A stretch of 64,000 bases of DNA from Diphasiastrum complanatum (GCA_029204225.1 CM055099.1:70443349-70507348); one strand, 5' to 3'. Positions 1 through 12,640 are shown, counted from the first letter of the stretch. Notes: generated by a model not told the origin, from the sequence alone. Numbers and translations: made by a program.

Positions 1-719
1 AATGTCGCATTTTTCGCGTGTCAGAAATCTCGTGTTAAAATGCAGTGTCATTTTTTTCACATTTTTTGCTTGTTAGGATTTGCGAGCAAATATGCAGAGT
101 CGCATTTTTTGCTTTTTCCAAAGTGCCTCAAATGTACTCTGGCAATGTGTGGGACAACCCTAAATCAGTTTTCAGGAACTGTCGGGTTTTTCACAAAATT
201 CCAACACTGTCGCATTTTTGCAACAATGTCGCCTATGGCTATTTTAGTTCATTTCTGCATTAAAAGTAACAGTTTGGTTCATTTACGCAGACAGACGCCC
301 TACGGCCAATTTCCACCGCTTATCAGCAATCAATGACAAAGAACTGAATGGATGCCAACGGACACCAGCCAACTGGCAATCGCAATTGACGACCTAATTT
401 CTTACTATAGATAGTTGTTCATACAGTTTCAATAAATGAGAAGTTAAGAAGCATTTGAATAGTTAGCTCTCTCTCTCAAGCCTGCGAGTTGAAACACTCC
501 TGAGCATTCTAGCTCACTTCTTAGAGTTGTTTCAAAGATTGTTATTACGCTACTGCTTATCAGCATTGCGCTTACTATTCAGACTTTCATTTTTAGCCGC
601 TCAAAGATAGCATAGAGTACGTGGTTTTAATTCGCAATTTATTGTACTCATTTACTTATGTTACGTTTTCATACTGAATCAATACTATCCTTTATTGCGT
701 TCAGCTTCGTCTCAGAATG

Positions 720-1053
720 TATGCGTTTTCTGTAGTTCTTCGTGACTAATTATTTGTCTAGTGATTCGTGACTAATTGTGATTCGTGACAAATTATTTGT
801 CTGATGTTTCGATGCTTAATGTTTGGCTACGTAATCATTGTAGTATTGATGATTTCAAATTTAGTTACTATAAGATCGAACATGATTTCGATCACTATTG
901 TTTTGTTTGAAATTGATAGGCGTAGTCATGCATTGTGAAAGAGGAAGATAGTTTATTCTGCCACGCACAAAAGGTTTTCTTTCTAGACACTCGAATTATT
1001 TTCATTCGTTTCTTTTTGAGTTCGACCTATCTTCAGAACACCTCTTTCCAACA
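720..1053 (+). repeat. LTR of copia family A, 3' part
   Basis: This ends in CCAACA directly before a primer binding site. It aligns by eye with the reverse complement of 55037-55370: both share a GACAAATTA block, ATGTTTGGNTNCGTAATC and GATAGGCNTAGTCATGC, in the same order. The outer (5') end of the LTR could not be fixed and probably lies further left, since 1-720 has LTR-like character (a CAATAAA signal near 430, CT-rich tract near 465). Confidence 0.7.
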
Positions 1054-1065
1054 TTGTATCAGAGC
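1054..1065 (+). other. Primer binding site (initiator tRNA-Met type), copia A
   Basis: TTGTATCAGAGC follows the LTR end immediately and matches the usual TGGTATCAGAGC with one change. It would pair with the 3' end of initiator tRNA-Met to start minus-strand synthesis. Confidence 0.7.
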
Positions 1066-1096
1066 AATTTCACTACTTCTTTATCTTATACCAACA

Positions 1097-1108
1097 TGGT
1101 ATCAGAGC
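1097..1108 (+). other. Second, perfect primer-binding-site copy, copia A
   Basis: TGGTATCAGAGC is repeated 43 bases after the first site, and it too follows a CCAACA. This looks like a local duplication of the LTR/PBS junction. Confidence 0.6.
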
Positions 1109-1257
1109 AAAATCTCTAATACTTGATATCTTTCGCGATATCAAATTGATATCATACTCTTCACTTCCACCAACCTTTCAGGATCAGAGAATTGATTTCT
1201 ATTGTTGGCATTACTACATCTTAGCGTCATCGATACAATCGACAGACTAAGTTCCAG

Positions 1258-2143
1258 ATGAATTCTCAAAGTAATATCGCAGACACTACTAAATGGATCC
1301 AATTATCATTTGTGGAAATTTAAGATGAAGACCTTGCCCATCGCCAACGAATTATGGGATGTTGTTACAGTCATAGAAGTAAAACCTGAAGACGATGACT
1401 CAAAGTGGAAATTGAAGGACGGTAAAGCTTTTGCGCTTATTATCCTCAATATATCATATACACAGATTGGACACATAGCTGAAACTGAAATGTCAAGAGA
1501 CGTTTGGGACATCCTGAACTCACTATATGACGTGAGAGACGTAATTACTAAGTTACATCTACAAAGAAAATTCTTCACATTCAAGATGTCTATTGGTGAT
1601 TCTCTTCAGAGTCACATTAACCAGTTTAAGAATCTCTTGCAACAGATGGCCGCTGTCGGTTTAGTCATAGATGATCAAGATGCAATTATGACATTGCTTT
1701 CAAGCTTGTCCTCTACATATGAGAACTGGGTGATGATCATATCGACACACTCAGATTTAACTCTTGCTAGAGTTATCACCATGTTGTTGCAAGAAGACAA
1801 TAGAAGAAGTCAAGACACATCGTCTACTTCCTCCTCTCAGGCTCTATATGTCAACAAAGGCTCTAAGCGACAAAAGCAGAAAAGCTCCAAGACGGCTGCA
1901 ACGAATCATAAGCTGACTCAAAATCAAGAACAATCATCGAAGCCACAGTCGAAGAAAAAGATGTTTTGCAGGTATTGCAAGCGCAATAACCATGAGATCA
2001 AGGATTGCCTAATTCTCCAAGTGAAGAACGTAGCCAAGCAACTTGATCAACAAGCAAATACAATCTCATCATCTCCCCAGGTTGAAGTGGATGAAGGTGC
2101 ATTCAGGGTCAAAGATCAAAGCACATTTTTGGATGATTCATAG
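1258..2143 (+). pseudogene. copia A gag (UBN2-type gag with zinc knuckle), broken
   Basis: This encodes the capsid/nucleocapsid polyprotein of a copia element. The open part (about 1310-2143) begins inside the conserved SNYHLWKFKMK segment at the gag N-terminus. It continues with the helical UBN2-like region, including INQFKNLL and LLSSLSSTYENW, then a Lys/Ser/Gln-rich linker, and ends near a CCHC knuckle (CRYCKRNNHEIKDC). The natural ATG is probably at 1258, but a one-base shift separates it from the main frame. A TAG at 2140-2142 cuts gag from the protease motif that follows. The family-A copy at 54480-54879 has the same domain, broken differently. Confidence 0.8.
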
Positions 2144-3990
2144 TTTCTCGATTCTGGAGCAACTCAACATATGACCAATCAACGTGAGATCTTCAACTCC
2201 TCCATGCCTTACAGCACGAAGAAATTTGTTCATCTTGGTACAATAGTACTCACACTATTGAAGGTGAAGGTACTATAAGATTGTGATTCCAGCATGATCA
2301 ATTCAAATTACTATCAAAGGTCTTATATGTTCCTAAAACTCTCTACAAATTTGTTATCAGTAAGTAGAATTACAGATTTAGGTCATAAGGTAGAATTTGA
2401 ATCTGATCAATGAAAAATTATTGAGTTTGGCAAGAGGCAGGGTTACTTATATAGATTGGCACACTATTATTCTGAGTCTAGTCAAGCCTTAAAAACATTT
2501 GTTCTAGTCAATAAAGCATTACTATGACATCATCGCTTAGGACACGTGAATCATGCATCTATTTTGAACATGTCCAGACAATCTATGGTCCTTGATCTCG
2601 ATTATCCTTCTGGTAAGGTCGATCTCCCTGTCTGTCATAGCTGCATCTTTGGAAAGCGGGCTAGTTTTTCTTTTAGATTATGCATGCGACAAAAGGTCTG
2701 TTAGATGTTGTTCACACAGATATATGTGGACCTATGCAAACTCCTTCATTGTTAGATGCAAAGTATTTCATTACCTTTATTGACAAATTCTCCAGGAGAA
2801 CAATTGTTTATTTCATTAAATAGAAATCAGAGGCTTTCATCAAATTCAGACAATTCAAAGAGCATGCTGAGAATCAAACTAGCAAACGAATCAAAGCACT
2901 GAGGTCAGATAACGGGGGAGAATACATCTCCAATGAATTCAAGGAGTACTGCCTTAACAACAGCATTGAGCAACAATATATCACCTCCTATTCGCCTTGG
3001 TCAAATGGTCTTGCTGAGAGAAAGAACAGAACCTTAGTCGAATCGACAAAGTGCATGTTATCACATGTGACACTTCCGAAGCCCTTATGGGTTGAAACTG
3101 TTTCAACAACAACCTATATTCAGAACAGATGTTCTACTAAAGGCCTCTCAAACAAAACACCATTCGAAGTTTGGACAAGTACCAAACCTTCTTTATCAAA
3201 CTTACGAGTTTTTGGATGTACTACTTTTGCGCACATACCTCGTGATCTTAGGAAGAAGCTCGACTTCCAGAGTATCAAATATGTTTTCATCAGCTACACT
3301 ACTTCAGATCAAGCCTACAAGTTGTTCAATCCCATCGAGTCAAAGATATTCACTAGCTGGGATGTCATCTTCATCAAAGATCAATTTCAAGACCTCAAAG
3401 GAAAAGGCCAGTTTCTATGTAGCCGACCTATCAGATTCTCCTGACGCATTGAACTTTCTAGTTCCACAAGCGACTATTCCCATTGAAAGTTCAAGCTCTT
3501 CTACTTCTGAAAGATCAACTTTCTCTATTACCCAGAAGATCTTCAAGAACCAAGAGACCACCTAACCGATATATTGATGAGTCTGCAGCCTACCTTGTTC
3601 AAGAACCGACGTCTGTCCAAGAGGCACTCAGTCAGCCTGATTCCGATCTTTGGAAAGAAGCTATGGATAAAGAGTATTCATCTCTTATCAAGAACCAGAC
3701 ATGGATGACTGTCGAATTACCTACTAGCAAAAATGTAGTTGATTGCAAATGGATTTTCAAAGTCAAGTACAACGCAGATGGAAGCATCAACAGAAGAAAG
3801 GCATGACTTGTTGCCAGAGAATTTTCTCAAGTATACAACGTCGATTACACTGAAACTTTCAGTCCAGTAGTCAAGCATTCTTCTATTCGACTTTTGCTAT
3901 CATTTGCCGCTGCAGCAGATTTGGAAATACATCATATGGATGTACAAACAGCATATTTGATTGGAGTTATCAAAGAAGACATTTACATGG
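2144..3990 (+). pseudogene. copia A pol: protease, integrase and start of reverse transcriptase, broken
   Basis: Reading across frames shows the protease motif FLDSGATQHM just after the gag stop. A degraded GAG-pre-integrase region with C-x2-C follows near 2630. Next come the integrase core (ALRSDNGGEY near 2900 and GLAERKNRTL near 3010), the C-terminal integrase part (LRVFGCTTFAHIPRDLRKKL near 3205) and the RT start (WKEAMDKEYSSL, CKWIFKVKYN) up to MDVQTAYLIG near 3950. Stops and shifts at about 2280, 2520, 2820, 3440 and 3805 exclude a functional product. The sequence is lost at about 3990, before the YVDD motif. Confidence 0.8.
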
Positions 3991-4029
3991 TGGAACTCGA
4001 AGGTCCTTACACCTTACAAACCCATTCAG

Positions 4030-6253
4030 CGAGAAAGGGAACATTAAACTGATGATCGGTGTAAAACGCAAAGGGCTTCTCTAAAAGATAATGGCAAAAT
4101 TTTTGAACCTCATACCCCATAGCAAGCGCTTTCCTCTCAGTAGTGGTATAATTCATCTCGGCTGGGATTAGTTGTCTACTCAGGAATCAAATAGGATAAT
4201 CCTTGAAATCCTTGCTAGGTTGCATCAAGACAGCGTCGATGGCATACTTGGAAGCATCCGTGTGCACATGGAATTCCTTGGAATAATCTGGTGCTTGCAA
4301 AATAGGAGCATTGGCTAGAGCAGTTTTGAGATCTTGATACGCATGGCCATGCTCTTCTACCCATTTGTGATCTATGGTTAACCGATACATCCAGTGTGCT
4401 TTGCCTACAAAGTCACATACGTGACAACGATAATAGTTTGCATGGCCCATAAAAACCAGGACCTCACACACTGCTCTAGGGATGGGCATCTCTATAATGA
4501 CCTTACTTTTTCAGAATCAGTAGCAATTCCATTCCGGGATATGATGTGTCCTAGAACAACACCATGAGTAACCCAAATCTGGCATTTCTCAAGGTTTAGA
4601 GAGATACCATACCTCTGACACTAAATGTATATTTTCTCAAGTACAACTAGATGTCTAGATGTTTCAGAGTGGACTCCTAGGTCATCTACGTAGACTTCTA
4701 GCATATCTCCTATTAGGTCCGTAAAGGCTATTTGCATGAAGTGTTGGAAGGTGCTAGAAGCGTTACACATTCCAAAGGGCATCACCTTCCAACAAAACAT
4801 CTCCCATTCAGTGGCAAAAGCAATTTTGTGTTGATCTTCAAGTGCTATTTATATCATATTATAACCGCTAAAGCCATCTAAGAAGGAATAAGCCTCATCT
4901 CCAGCTAGATTTTCTAATATGGCTTCGCCAAATGGAATTGGGAAATGGTCACGTTTAGTGACCACATTAAGCTTCTTAAAATCTACACAAATTTGAAGCT
5001 TCCCATTTTTCTTAGGTACAATTACGATCGACGACACCCATTCTGTATGTTCGACCTCATAGATGAACCCGGCCTCTTTCTTGATCTTGGCTCGATAAAT
5101 TGGATTACATCTGTAGGGATGACTAGCTATCGGGGTAGCATCAAGTTGTAAGGGTATGGGATGTACGGCTACCATAGGACTCACACCTTTCATATCCTTG
5201 TATGACCATGCAAAAACATGGTGATACCTTTGAAGCAGTTTCTCTAGGGCTCTACGTTGCTCTCAATTTAGGTGGGCTCCTATATGGACAATTTTGTCCT
5301 CCTCTTCTTCTGGATCCTTCAAATTCAACATGACCATTTGTGCTAGTCCATCAAAAGGGGCATCCCCCTATGGTTCACGTTGGGCTTGGGGTAGCTAGAT
5401 AGTAACGTCTTCAATTGTATAGTTCTTGAAGTATTGTGACATGTCGGGGCCTTCTGGTGCATAAGCACTTTAGACTTGATTTTCCTTGCGGACTTGGAAG
5501 TGGAAGGTTTGGTAATTGATGATGGAGATGCTTGCCTTGAAGGTGCATCATCACGCACCTGTGTCCAATCATTGGGTGGTTCCATCCGAAATGGGACGCT
5601 TCATTTTCTCTTTCATGGCCATTTTTCATTTTAGAGCGTCAGCAGAAAATGAGGGTTGGACTTTTCGCAGATGGGACTTAGGATTAGGTACTTCATGCAG
5701 AAGAGACTCATCTAACTTGAAAGTGGCTCCGATTCATGGATGTCCCACTCTAAGGTGGGATTTTTGACACGACAAGTCTTAATAGGCTCAGTCTTGACCT
5801 TGTTTACTATTGCTAATGACAATAATGGCTTAGGAGATTTTGGGATAAGACGTTGTGGAAGTGCTCCCATATATATCTCAAAATAGCCACGTCAGAAATT
5901 TCTTGTAGTTCATGGGGCGGATGGGATTGTAGGACACTTTCTTCATCTACATACAATGAAACTGATTAATTAGTCGGCAACCAAGCAACATTTAACAACT
6001 CATCATTGTGCGGGAGAATTTCAACGAATCGGACATTAAAGATGGGAGTGTCCAAAGTGAGTAATGGTTCACCTGGCCTGTCTTCATTGTCTGAACTACC
6101 AGTATTTAAGAAACAATATTCTATTTTAACACAATCAATTGTTGTTAAACTATGGCTCCAGTTGATGATATCAGTAGGATGTGTGTAGTGCCACATTTCT
6201 TGAGTGTTACGATATGGTTCCAATAGGAATTCGGTAGTGGAAGATCCAACCAC
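4030..6253 (-). pseudogene. Ty3/gypsy fragment F1: reverse transcriptase and RNase H
   Basis: Minus-strand remnant of a gypsy pol polyprotein. From high to low coordinates it shows a linker region (about 6250-5960), then GAHLN, EQRRALEKLLQRY, VFAWSY and KGVSPMVAVHPIPL. The RT core follows, with IVPKKNGKLQICVDFKKLN and SFLDGFSGYN (5190-4850). After a gap come HVHTDASKYAIDAVL and NYTTTERKALAMGYEV, the start of RNase H (4490-4040). DGFSGYN in place of the usual D-x-RSGYHQ suggests the Tat/Athila side of Ty3/gypsy; this assignment is inference. Several stops and shifts make it non-functional. It is cut by copia A on one side and meets an oppositely oriented copy of similar type near 6240 on the other. 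Confidence 0.8.
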
Positions 6254-7330
6254 TCACGCAAACTCACGAGTAGTATCTGCTATACTGGATGGGGGATCTG
6301 GAGTCAACATCATATCCACTTTACTAATGAAAGAATGGGGACTACAAGATCATTTAAATAGGCCAAATTGTCAACTCCGAATGGCCGATCAAAGTGTTGT
6401 TCGACCACAAGGTGTGATACCAAGCGTATTGGTCAAAATCGTTGGGTTGAAATTTACACTTGATCTAGTTGTTTTGGACATTGCTAACAATAACGCCTAC
6501 TCTTATGAGCTCTTGCTTGGTCACCCTTGGCTTTCTAATGCCCGTGTAGTACATGACTGGAATAAGGGACCAGTAACGTTTAGCAATCGAGACCAGTCAG
6601 TGACTATCAATTCTGTAGGAAAGATCAAGCTTGATGGCATGCGATGTATGTCAACGCGCAAAATGACCCCAATTCAATCTTGTCAGATCAAGCATTTTCA
6701 AATGGGGAATCGACTATGTGGGACCTATTAGCCTGGCTGCTAGATTCACACAATCTCAATATATTATAATAGCCACCTACTATTGCACCAAGTGGGCTGA
6801 AGCTCATGCGGTCAAATCTACTGATGCAAAATCTACCGTCAAATTCCTTTACGAGTAGATTATAAAGTGTTTCGATTGTCCATTGGAGATCGTTAGTGAT
6901 AGGAGAACACATTTTTTTAAATGTCGTGATTGAACACTTACTATCCACCTTCCTAGTAGTCTATAGGAAAAGTTTCCCCTATTATCCACGATGTAATGGC
7001 CAAGCTGAGTCCACTAATAAGATCTTATGCAAAATCCTTACTAAGACTGTAGAGGCCAGCCAATCGCCTATTTCATCTTGAAAAGCTTTGTGAAACTCGT
7101 ACCATCAGTGTCCATGCGCAATAGGTTCACAAGAGTAGACAAAAAGATTGGCATGATTGTTTAGTTAAGCTCAAGGAGTTTAAAGAGGGGAATAAGATCC
7201 TCTTGTATCAAGCTAAGGCACATAAGAGGAAGTTGAAATTCATGGGGCAAGGGCCATATTTGATCAATCAGATCTTTTCTTCAAGATATGCCTGCCTTAA
7301 AACACTTGATGGAATCCCTTAGATTCAGTA
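6204..7330 (+). pseudogene. Ty3/gypsy fragment F2: protease and integrase, RT lost
   Basis: Plus-strand gypsy remnant. The open stretch to 6731 is a retropepsin-like domain: ILDGGSGVNIIS carries the catalytic Asp, followed by a flap region and ELLLGHPWLSNARV. It then jumps directly to integrase core sequence: GIDYVGPI at about 6708, YYCTKWAEAHAV, IVSDRRTHF and YYPRCNGQAESTNK with the third acidic residue. The integrase C-terminal part, KFMGQGPYLINQIF, runs to about 7320. The whole RT/RNase H portion is missing, so this is an internally deleted copy. The integrase resembles the fragment at 57.4-58.2 kb closely (shared YYPRCNGQAESTNK). Confidence 0.8.
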
Positions 7331-8385
7331 GTGAATGGGAGTCAACTTAGACAGTATCATGAGCACCCCTTCTATCTTGAAATGTATTGATCACATTCGT
7401 CATTCTATGTGTTGCCTGCATGTACCCGTCCCCTTGTCGTTTTGTGTGTGTATTTTTCACTTTATTTGTATTTTCATCTATTTCCTTCTAGATCCAATCT
7501 CATTGTTTGCATATTAGGGATCAGCCGACTAGATAAAACAAATGCATGATCTATCTCAATCCGACATTCACTTTACTTCAAACAAGTCCGGATCTATCTT
7601 GATCAATCTCCACTTTCTAGATCTCCATTCATAAATCAGTTTTCAGATCTATCTTGATCATATTTTTCAATATTCTAAAAAAATGGATCAAGTGCTAGGA
7701 AACTACATCAATAGCATCAGAAAATCTCAAACAAAATTCGCCAGCCTTCTCCTCATCATTCAGAAGACATCTATCACTAGGGCAAGTTTTGTCCAACCAG
7801 AAATCAAGTCAACACTATGAGTACAGTGAAAATTCATCAAATCTCGACAAAATTCTTCAAAACTTGTGATTTTTGTAATGGACCTTTTTAGGCCAATCAA
7901 ATATTATCTGACCCTTGTGCGAATTTGTTCAGACCACTATCAAAAACTAGTAAAGAAAAGCGTAGAAAATCCAAGTACAGAACTTGCACAGAATGAAAAG
8001 CAATCAGACAGAATTCGCCAGTGACGAAATACTAAATATAGTTTTGACAAATTTTGATGGGTTGCTATTTTTGTCAAAATCAAATTCAAGTGGAATTCAT
8101 GCCAAAAAGAGCTGTTACAGACTTGCACAAATTCGCACAGCCACTTCCAATGACGATCAGAGTTCGCACATAACATTTATAACTCTCCCACACGTGCCAG
8201 ACAATGTGAGAAATTTTTTGCAAAAAATGGTTAAGCAAAACGAATTCGCACAGCCACCTTGTCACGTCATCAGAATTTGCAGGCCGTACATAAGGTCTTA
8301 GAAACTTTCCGGCGATTTCTCTGTTAGGTGGGCGAATTCTAAAATTTTTAGCCCCCAAAAAGGCTATAAATAGGGGGCCCTCCCC
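7331..8385. repeat. Non-coding stretch with recurrent GAATTCGCACAG motif, possible LTR
   Basis: No gene is visible. GAATTCGC/TTGCACAG-type words recur at least six times between 7915 and 8395. Two of them, near 8130 and 8242, lie in a degenerate repeat of roughly 110 bases (ATTCGCACAGCCAC in both). A strong TATA box (CTATAAATAGG, from 8364) and, further on, a CTGGCGAC word near 8634 that resembles a retroelement primer site suggest a gypsy LTR spanning part of this region. Its ends could not be set. Confidence 0.35.
8363..8373 (+). promoter_or_regulatory. TATA box of probable LTR promoter
   Basis: GCTATAAATAG is a near-consensus plant TATA box in the middle of an LTR-like stretch, upstream of gag-like coding sequence. 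The strand and role are inferred. Confidence 0.45.
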
Positions 8386-8639
8386 TTGTGCGAATTCATT
8401 CTATGGGTGTGCTGGAGAGACTTTGCCAAAATTTTCCATAAAATTTTCAATCAGAATTTCAGTTTGCACTTACCTTCTGCTCTCTCCAGTGTATTTACAC
8501 AAGCCCATACTCGCGGGTGCTTTGATTGCCATGTCACACCATGGCATCAGGTTGGCAGCCAAAATCCATTTTTAAGTGACCTCCTAAGCTACGCGGGTTC
8601 ACAACCAAAATCCACCTATTCACTATTCCAGATCTGGCG

Positions 8640-9741
8640 ACAAAAATCAAATCCACTAGAGATTTTTTTGGCCAAGCTAAATGTACATCTTCCAGCATGT
8701 ACTGGACAGCAATGGGAATGCCTCGTACGAGCAGTGTACTCCACCTTTGATGCTGAGAACGAGTCGTTCCGCATTCCATCCGGCCAGCACAAACATATCA
8801 TTCCACTGGATATTTCAGTGATCCAGGCGTTGGGCTTCCCTAATGAAGGCGAGACCATTCATGGGAAGGGCACAACATATGATCACACCTACCTGCAACG
8901 CCTCTTAACAATCTGACCCCTCATCTTCTCCACATTCTAACATTTTCCCCTCTCCACCTTCTTCCATTTCAACCTCCTCTAACCCTCACCATTCATATCT
9001 ACAAACCTGATTTCATCGCCTTCCTCCAAAACTCTTTCAACCACTCTCCTCTCCAAATTCTCCACCACCCGTAGTGGTACCACCTGAACGGCATCGAGTG
9101 ACAATCCAAAATCTAAGTCGAGATATGCTAGAATCTACAAAGTTCAAGGCAAAGTATCCTAAGGACGAGAGTGCAACGTGTTTACCTTGCTCGATCTCAA
9201 GCTGTGTCGCACATATAAAGCGAAGGTGCAAGCCTTAGATCCACAACCAGCTTGGCAATGGGCAATGTTTTTTGCAAATAAGCCAGCATTCTTACGCTAC
9301 CTCAGTGCGCCAACTTATTTGCGGGTCAACCCACATTACTGCCCTCTCAAACAGTGTGAACCTTTCACAACAGAGTTTACGGCCAACAAGATCTATTGGC
9401 CTATGCTTACAGAGAGTATGCACAAACAGAAGATCCAGTATGAGATTTAATTTCAAATTGCAGTCAATTCCATAAACGGTACCATCGGTGTTCAAACAAG
9501 GATGTGTGCTGTCGACAATTGCAGCCTTATCGCCTTCTTGGCACCCTTGGCAACTCATTGGGATCACTCATTACCTCCCATTCTGTTGGATATCAATAAG
9601 CCCTTGGTCACTGAGATGGATCATCTCAACTTGGCCTGGCTTTATTATTGTGCGGCCATGACAAGTGCCCTTCATGTCAATATGATGGAAATCTGGCAAA
9701 CGCATGGCTTCCTCCAAAACATGCTCCACTATTATTATTAA
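8640..9741 (+). pseudogene. Gag-like remnant of a plant retroelement
   Basis: Three open segments in different frames (to 8916, 9178-9450, 9502-9741) read as one decayed protein. The first has AVYSTFDAENESFRIPSGQ and ISVIQALGFPNEGETI. This resembles the N-terminal gag/transposon domain of large plant gypsy elements, in which a short strand is followed by an I-x-x-x-LGLP-like motif. The later segments have WQWAMFFANKPAFLRYL and LDINKPLVTEMDHLNLAWLYY. No zinc knuckle or enzyme motif is present. The assignment rests on family pattern only and is tentative. Confidence 0.4.
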
Positions 9742-9754
9742 GACCCTAAAGGAT

Positions 9755-10211
9755 TGCCCCTAAGATGAGGATAGGAGAACACAAAGAGAGACTATGGAGC
9801 TAAACCACCCAACCAATCCTAGATCAAAACTGGATCTAGCCCCCAAGCTATGCCATGTGAAGCAAGAGGAGAAGAGAGAAACTAGTAACCTAAACCCAAT
9901 ATGTCGACGGGAGAATCCCTACCTCATTATATAGAGAGTAAAGTCATGTGCATGAAACCATGCAACCCCCATGCAAGTCAACTATAAATAGATCACATCT
10001 CTTCATGCAGTCCTCCTGCCTATATCCATCACACAAACATGCAATACTCCATATGTCTTAATTAGAATGTATGGGTCCTCTCAAGGTTATTAGTCACAAA
10101 CTGGCCTTGACATGGAAGTAAATCACTACGTGACCAACAATCTCGAATACTAGAGGGCCGATGTACCATATTAGGACTATTTTGGGTCCTTAACCAAATA
10201 TGGCCATAACA
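9755..10211 (-). repeat. Candidate LTR of a minus-strand gypsy element
   Basis: On the minus strand, a purine tract (AAGGAGGGAAGAA, reverse complement of 10212-10224) is followed at once by TGTTATGGCC, the classic polypurine tract/LTR start arrangement. Within the block lie TATA-like words on the minus strand (TCTATATAATG, CTATTTATAG). The block would end near a CA about 457 bases on (TGCCCC on the plus strand at 9755). No partner LTR was found in the window, and the far end is a guess. Confidence 0.45.
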
Positions 10212-10224
10212 TTCTTCCCTCCTT
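10212..10224 (-). other. Polypurine tract candidate
   Basis: Minus-strand AAGGAGGGAAGAA lies directly next to the candidate LTR and is the usual primer for plus-strand synthesis. Confidence 0.45.
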
Positions 10225-12640
10225 AAACTGCTTCTATCCTTAGAAGCTCCTCAAGACAGGAAAGAATTACAGGAACAGTTCCTTTAACTTTCAATATTAA
10301 CCGAGGAAATCATTATTCCTAGTCTGACTTCCATATCAAACAAGTACTCAGAGATAAACCTATTTCTAATTGTTAATCTCTATTCTGGAGTACAAACTCT
10401 GGTTTGAAAAGTACACTAAGAGATTTATTTTCTCAACCGGGTTACACTCAACACAAGCTAGTAACATCACCTTCATGTAAAACACTTACATGAACCACTG
10501 AGTGAACTATTTTCTAACTTAGGAGATTAAAGCTAAAGAAAAGTAATAATAATTACAATCTGAAATTATCCACAAACTCTGGCAGACAATTAGGTAAAAA
10601 ATTTCCAAGTACAACTATCTTTAGAATCCAATCCTAAGATATGATAATTCATTTAACTTGAATCTCTAGGAGAATCATTAAGATATAGAATGATTAAAAC
10701 TCAACTATGAGTATCCCAAATACTCTTTTGAGTTAAATACTCCTGTTTCTAGCACCAAATGCAAGAAAATGGCATTCATTCATTTTAATAGACTTGTTTG
10801 TCTCCTAGGATAACTGGAGATCCAGTCAAATGAAGAACTGTACTCAAGCATCTACAAACCATAAACTATAGTAGAATAGCATCCACTAGAATAATTAATT
10901 TCTCCACAAATAAGATAACTTATCTTGTGAGAATATTTGTGAGATCCATAGGCATTCAATAAGATACTAGAGTAGAGAGATTCAAAACACTGATATGAAT
11001 TCCTACTCAAATAATAGATCAAGAATTAATCACCACACTTAAGAATCATCACTATTTCTTATAATCCTCTGACAATAATTAAGTATCTATTTATGATTCA
11101 TCAATCATAAATATTTAGATTTGTATGATTCGTCAATCATAATTTTCTGGAATCCAAACCATACTTAATCCGGAGTATATGTCCAACATAACTCAAGAAA
11201 AGTAAGAATCATTCCAAAATCTTTCCACTAAGAAAATACTAGATTTAGGAACATTCTTCAAACAAGATTCTTTGACTGCAGTGCAAGATTTAAGTTCTAT
11301 AAACCACTGGTAATTAAAGATTGAACGCATACCAAAATGACAATCGTCTTCAACTACAAAAACTTTAGATTACAATCTAGAATCAAATCTAGATACCCAA
11401 AGTCCTGCTGAATATCGTACTCACCCTGCACAACGCATTTTAGGAGACGGGAGACCGCCATTATAGAACATAAAAAGAGTCTAAAAGTACAACAATGACG
11501 GAAACCACCAGTTTGTGTTGTTGTGTTCTTATCACCCAATTATTGGTATTTCTTTGAAAGAGGTGAAGCCAAAGGAAGGAGACTATGTGCTCGTACATGA
11601 TAGTTGATATATGAAGTTTTCAGAAAGTTTACACACTTGATGTACAAAACATTGCAAACTTATAGAAAATATTGACAAATGGTTTGACCCAACTTGCCAA
11701 TTTGAGTAGTATTGCTAGATACTCGGATCAATGGATCTTGAGATAATTAAAATATTTCACATCTCATTCGAGTTAATCCATGTTGAAGTCAAATCCATTA
11801 AAAAAACTCTTTTTACTTTACAAGTTGAAGTATTTTAATGTTGATTAAGATATTTTAATTAGGTTCACTATCTTTTTGTTGTTAAATAAAGATATTTATC
11901 TTTTTTATTGTAAGTTGAGCCAATATTGAAATATGTTAAGCTCTAAAATAGCCAACTAAGTGCTCCCATGAATTTGTGACATTTAGAATAAAAGTAGTAT
12001 TCAACTAATGTGCAAAATAGCAATTTATGCTAGTCATTAGACCTAAAGAAATTATTCAAAATTTCACCCATTTGTGCATTATTACCTTGGAAAATATTTC
12101 ATGACTTTTCTTTGTGCTCTTTTATGGAACCAACTTATACCATCGATGGTCAATCATAGATCTTTTGCAATCAACACGTGAAATGTTTGACCACGCCCAT
12201 TTTTTATCAATTTGCTCAACTTGTTCAAACATATTAATTACTCTCAATACTCTGGGTGGATTCTTTCATTTTCCTTGATTTTTTTTTTTTTAAATTTGTG
12301 AGAAACATGACAATTAATGAATGTTGTATCATCAAAATTGTCCAAACCCAAAAAACTAAAAAACAAGAAAAGTAGATGAATTAGCTACTAGTACCAGTAC
12401 TCACTACTCACTGGACACATTAGCAGCCTAATTAAGCCACCTCATCTACTTCTCCTATGAGTCACTATTAGATCCATACCAATCCCCCATTAATTATGAC
12501 TATACATGAAGTCCCCAACCCCTCAATCATAATTAACTTATGGGTCAAGATAGGCCTGCATTAGACTAAATCACATAAAGATTGATATAAAAAAAGGGTG
12601 CATATCCAAATGATGGGTCTTGCAAATACGTAATGGAATT
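10225..12640. other. AT-rich stretch without recognisable genes
   Basis: I see no coding domain, RNA gene or terminal repeat here. The sequence is AT-rich with short open frames only. If the LTR at 9755-10211 is real, part of this stretch would be its internal region, but no pol motif survives. Confidence 0.5.

Larger units (their letters stand above)
720..3990 (+). mobile_element. Ty1/copia element, family A, left copy (decayed, 3'-truncated)
   Basis: An old copia retrotransposon on the plus strand. The order seen is LTR 3' part, primer binding site, gag with a zinc knuckle, protease motif, integrase and the start of reverse transcriptase. It stops inside the reverse transcriptase near 3990, where minus-strand gypsy sequence begins, so the rest of RT, RNase H and the 3' LTR are missing. 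A second copy of the same family lies on the minus strand at about 50.4-55.7 kb; the two share LTR sequence and the zinc knuckle CKRNNH. Several stops and frameshifts make it non-coding. Confidence 0.85.
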
